Of a stretch of DNA of 16,807 nucleotides, positions 13,779-16,807 are shown piece after piece. This DNA comes from Lachnospiraceae bacterium UBA1766 (GTDB taxonomy: Bacteria; Bacillota; Clostridia; Lachnospirales; Lachnospiraceae), in NCBI GenBank assembly GCA_002314715.1, contig DCGY01000007.1, forward strand, positions 890 through 17,696. Reading direction: 5' to 3'. The position numbers and the translations under genes were made by a program. Within the stretch, counting starts at the first letter, position 1, and the number at the start of each line of letters is the position of its first letter. The notes beneath the pieces are model-generated. The model was not told the origin of the DNA, ran no database searches, and was given only the letters and a program-made list of their open reading frames with translations.

Positions 13779-13826
13779 CGCAATCCGTAGCATTCCACTA
13801 TGGGAGCGAAATTGCTACAGATTGCG
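13779..13826 (-). other. 14-bp hairpin in the GH43-surE spacer
   Basis: CGCAATCTGTAGCA and TGCTACGGATTGCG on the minus strand (13813-13826 and 13779-13792) pair over 14 bp with one G-U wobble and a 20-base loop. No T-tract follows, so it is not a standard terminator. A competing stem, GCAATTTCGC (13806-13815) with GCGAAATGC (13773-13781), shares bases with both arms. The surE Shine-Dalgarno lies a few bases downstream. It could be an mRNA stabiliser, a control element for surE, or a dispersed repeat. Confidence 0.55.
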
Positions 13827-13843
13827 ACTCCTTACTTTATTTT

Positions 13844-15196
13844 TTATTTCATAAATACGAAGGAACTAAGCTCCATAAGACATCTGTTTTCAAAATATCC
13901 TGCAGTCCAACCGGTGTAGTCTGTGGTAATTTTGAAGAACACGCTGTGTCTGCCGGTCACCGCCTTTACAATACCGGTTACCACACCGCTGTCATGACCC
14001 ACAGGGATGACACCGATTTCTTCTCCTTCTTCCCCGTCAATCAGAATATGCAGCTTGCAGTCCATACCGAAGCCGTTAATTTTCGCCGCAAATTCCATGG
14101 TTTTGCTGGAATCATCCGTGCCGAATTCAAAATACTTATAGCCGATAACCGTTCCGTTCATAATGTTTGTAATCACACGTTCAAACATATTTTTCTCAAC
14201 AATAAACCCACTGTTTTTCAAAACACAGGCCAGGTCTGCTTTAGTCTCCACATAGGGATTCAGGGAATTCTGGAAACCCAGAGACGTCATTTCAACCGGC
14301 GGAATGGTGCCGTCCGGTAAAATGGTGATTTTCTCCACGCAACCCCTTCGGGACATAATGCTGTTGTTGGTCATTCGATGATAGAAAATATACCACTGTC
14401 CATTAATGTTTGCCACGGAGCCGTGATCGTTTCCGCCGGGATAATCCACCCCGTTATCCACGATGTATCCTCTGTATTCAAAAGGTCCTGTAGGACTTTT
14501 GGAGGTTGCATAAGCAAGTCTGCTGCCACGTTTGGGCGAATAAATCAGATAATAAGTATCTCCGATTTTTCTGGGCGAGCAGGCCTCAAAGAAAATCTTG
14601 TCCTTCTCATCAAAACCACCTTCCTCGGTCTCTACGCAGGGAATGATATGTTCGATGCAGGTTCCGTCCAGAATCTGATTCATTTTTTTGCTGTTTACCT
14701 CAGCCATAAAGGAGCGCTCGAAGCCGCAGTAAATATAGGTTCTTCCATCATCGTCCACCAAAACGCCGGGATCGATAAACCAGCCGTTACAGCAAATTTC
14801 ATCCGGAATTGTATACTCATAGGCATCCAGCAGGCGGAAGGGTCCCTCCGGCTTTTCGCTGACTGCTACGGCGCCCTTTGCATTTACAATATAAGCAAAC
14901 AAGTAATATTTTCCATCCGCTCCCCGAACCACATCCGGGGCAAACAGTCTTTGGCTAAGTCCGGTCCAGCCGGTATCCGCAGGATGGTCCCTGTCTGCCA
15001 TGGTATGGAAAATATCTCCATGGCACACCCAGTTATTCAAATCCGTTACCGGTGCACTCCAACACTTTAATACATAATCACAAAACTCATTGCTTCCCGC
15101 ACGGTCGTGGGAACCATAGATATAAACTCTGTCTCCAAACACTCTGGGTTCTCCGTCAGGGATATATTCCCAGGCAGGCAAATAGGGATTCGGCAT
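13844..15196 (-). CDS. glycoside hydrolase family 43 protein (cytoplasmic arabinosidase/xylosidase-like)
   Basis: The 450-residue product has a five-bladed beta-propeller of the GH43 type (about 1-310) and a C-terminal beta-sandwich resembling a CBM6-like module (about 320-450). GH43 enzymes are inverting hydrolases, mostly of arabinose- or xylose-containing plant polysaccharides and oligosaccharides. The three acidic residues expected are present: D14 in YIPDGEP (base), D142 in FIDPGVLVDDDG (pKa modulator) and E204 in FFEACSPRK (acid). FAPDVV (85-90) and NDHGSV (256-261) are further family landmarks. There is no signal peptide, so it probably acts on imported oligosaccharides. GAGAGGAT precedes the ATG at 15196. 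It lies 24 bases after the hybrid kinase gene. Subfamily and substrate cannot be fixed from sequence by eye. Confidence 0.9.
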   Translation of the reverse strand: MPNPYLPAWEYIPDGEPRVFGDRVYIYGSHDRAGSNEFCDYVLKCWSAPVTDLNNWVCHGDIFHTMADRDHPADTGWTGLSQRLFAPDVVRGADGKYYLFAYIVNAKGAVAVSEKPEGPFRLLDAYEYTIPDEICCNGWFIDPGVLVDDDGRTYIYCGFERSFMAEVNSKKMNQILDGTCIEHIIPCVETEEGGFDEKDKIFFEACSPRKIGDTYYLIYSPKRGSRLAYATSKSPTGPFEYRGYIVDNGVDYPGGNDHGSVANINGQWYIFYHRMTNNSIMSRRGCVEKITILPDGTIPPVEMTSLGFQNSLNPYVETKADLACVLKNSGFIVEKNMFERVITNIMNGTVIGYKYFEFGTDDSSKTMEFAAKINGFGMDCKLHILIDGEEGEEIGVIPVGHDSGVVTGIVKAVTGRHSVFFKITTDYTGWTAGYFENRCLMELSSFVFMK

Positions 15197-15220
15197 TTTT
15201 ATATCCTCTCTTTCACATCT

Positions 15221-16807
15221 TTATTGTAATATCTCCGCAAGTCGTTCCAACAGTTCATTCATCTTAATCGGTTTATTGATATGCCCGTTCATACCCGCAG
15301 CCAAAGAAGCTTTCCGATCCTCCGCAAATGCATTGGCACTCATGGCAATAATGGGGATGGTGGCGGCGTCTTCTTTGTCCAGCTTTCGAATTTCCCGCGT
15401 AGCTGTCAGGCCGTCCATCACCGGCATCATAATATCCATCAAAATCAAATCAAAGGAATAATCTTCCTTCTCTTTCATCAAAGTTAATGCTTCCAACCCG
15501 TTCACCGCTTTTGTGACCACTGCTCCCGCATCAGTCAGCATCATTTCTCCGATTTCCATATTCAGCTCGTTGTCCTCTACCAAAAGGATTCTGGCACCGC
15601 TGATATCAATGGCATCCATACTCATATTCTTTTGGGGCATATCTTCTTCCCGAGCCATTCGGAAGGGAACCGTAATGGTAACCGTGGTACCCTCACCCTT
15701 TTTGCTCTCCACTTCGATTGTACCATTCATCCGGTCCACCAGCTGCTTCACAATGGAAAGGCCCAGGCCCGTGCCACGATAGGTGCTTCTGGCATCACTC
15801 TTTTCCTGACTGAAGGGTTCATAAATATGGGGCAAAAATGCCTCACTGATACCGATTCCGGTATCCGATATCACGATCCGATAAGTAACCGTCTCCCCTT
15901 CACACTTTACAAATCCGGCCTTGCACAGAATATGACCGTTGGGCTTATTAAATCGAATGGCATTATCCAGTACATTTATAAAAATCTGTCTTACATGCAG
16001 AGGGCTTCCATAAATGTAGGGATACGGAGTTGGATTTCCGTCTCTTTCGTACTCCAGCGAAATGCCATGCTCTTTTGCGCGCATGGTAACTACAGAGATG
16101 ACATCCCGACAAAGCTCCACTGCGTGAAAAGGTTCATCGGTTAATTCAATCCTGGTATCATCCAATTTGCTAAGCTGTAACGCATCATTTAATATGGTCA
16201 TCAAATAATCCGCAGATGCTTTCGCCTTCTTACGATTCTCCGCAATCAGCTTGGCATTGTCCGCATGCTTATCATTCAACTCCAAAAGACCGATAATGGC
16301 ATTCATTGGTGTACGAATATCATGAGACATACGGGATAAAAACTCTGTTTTCGCCGCATTGGCCTGCTTAGCCTGATACAATGCATCCCGGATTGCATCC
16401 GCAGATTTTTCCCGAGCATCCACATCCAACACAATACCATAACAAGTCAAGGGAGTACCGTCCTCCCGGCGGATAAAATAAGCCACCGCCCGAAGCCAAA
16501 TCACCGTATCGTCTTTTTTTCGAAAACGAAAGGTTACATCAAAGGTGGTGTTTCCCGTAAAATCATTTAAAGCATTAAAAAACCTTCCCTCCGCATAGGC
16601 CTGATCCTCCGGAAGCACCCGTTCAATCCAGGAAGTCCAAACATTCGGAAAGTCCTTTTCATCCTCAAATCCACAAATTCTTCGCACTTCATTCTCATAT
16701 CGAATCTTGGGCTTCTCCTGCCCATCACCGGGAAAGGAGCACACAAAAAGTCCGGCCTTCAACATGGAATAAAGTGCGCCAAATGCCTCGTTATATACCT
16801 TTCCCCT
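15221..16807 (-). CDS. hybrid sensor histidine kinase/response regulator, partial (N-terminal part beyond right edge)
   Basis: The frame is open to the last base of the window, so the true start is outside; 528 residues are visible, and the first ATG (16765) has no ribosome binding site. In order: a PAS domain with PAC-like end (about 15-130), a HisKA dimerisation domain with the phospho-accepting His162 in SRMSHDIRTPMN, an HATPase_c domain with N-box NVLDNAIRFN (278-287), DTGIGIS (315-321) and GTGLGLSIV (345-353), and a C-terminal receiver domain with acidic pair E411/D412, phospho-accepting D458 in LILMDIMMPVMDG, S490 and K512. No DNA-binding output domain follows, so phosphate must pass to a partner protein or the receiver acts by protein contact. 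It ends 24 bases before the GH43 gene, suggesting a shared transcript, but a link to sugar sensing is only inference. Confidence 0.95.
   Translation of the reverse strand, partial: RGKVYNEAFGALYSMLKAGLFVCSFPGDGQEKPKIRYENEVRRICGFEDEKDFPNVWTSWIERVLPEDQAYAEGRFFNALNDFTGNTTFDVTFRFRKKDDTVIWLRAVAYFIRREDGTPLTCYGIVLDVDAREKSADAIRDALYQAKQANAAKTEFLSRMSHDIRTPMNAIIGLLELNDKHADNAKLIAENRKKAKASADYLMTILNDALQLSKLDDTRIELTDEPFHAVELCRDVISVVTMRAKEHGISLEYERDGNPTPYPYIYGSPLHVRQIFINVLDNAIRFNKPNGHILCKAGFVKCEGETVTYRIVISDTGIGISEAFLPHIYEPFSQEKSDARSTYRGTGLGLSIVKQLVDRMNGTIEVESKKGEGTTVTITVPFRMAREEDMPQKNMSMDAIDISGARILLVEDNELNMEIGEMMLTDAGAVVTKAVNGLEALTLMKEKEDYSFDLILMDIMMPVMDGLTATREIRKLDKEDAATIPIIAMSANAFAEDRKASLAAGMNGHINKPIKMNELLERLAEILQ

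Overview
The window comes from a low-to-mid GC Gram-positive anaerobe, most likely a member of the Lachnospiraceae (Clostridia; Butyrivibrio/Roseburia-like). The reasons are the Firmicutes-type ribosomal order rpmG-secE-nusG-rplK-rplA-rplJ-rplL-rpoB, strong GGAGG ribosome binding sites, A/T-rich sigma-A promoters, a reverse rubrerythrin with an N-terminal rubredoxin domain, and a cytoplasmic GH43 glycosidase. No genus call can be made without a database search.

Almost everything is on the minus strand. Bases 1-5341 hold the transcription/translation block. It is read from a promoter at 5313-5341 through rpmG, secE, nusG, rplK and rplA. A second promoter (2898-2927) and an L10-type leader with a terminator precede rplJ-rplL. 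A terminator-like attenuator and a third promoter precede rpoB, which runs off the left edge exactly inside the rifampicin-resistance cluster. The rplK leader carries a structure that resembles the L1-binding site of 23S rRNA.

Bases 5342-6841 hold the only plus-strand gene, an orphan FliD-like protein, which ends at a bidirectional terminator shared with the convergent glf (UDP-galactopyranose mutase). The 420-base gap 8061-8480 contains no gene. It holds three evenly spaced 35-base palindromes built on the core CATCGA/TCGATG, three copies of a small GGGC-TGTC-GCCC hairpin, and a long hairpin that ends the rubrerythrin transcript.

Bases 8481-16807 carry reverse rubrerythrin, glmS, a PAS/GGDEF/EAL protein with a degenerate GGDEF site but an intact EAL site, surE, a GH43 glycosidase and a hybrid histidine kinase cut by the right edge. 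The rubrerythrin, glmS and EAL genes each have their own recognisable promoter. The kinase, GH43 and surE genes are closely spaced (23 and 81 bases) and may be one transcript.

Most of the window is ordinary core genome. The least explained signals are the alternating palindrome array upstream of glf, the overlap of a 13-bp-arm palindrome with the rplJ promoter, a hairpin with two exclusive foldings before surE, and a phased direct repeat between the divergent rpmG and FliD-like promoters.
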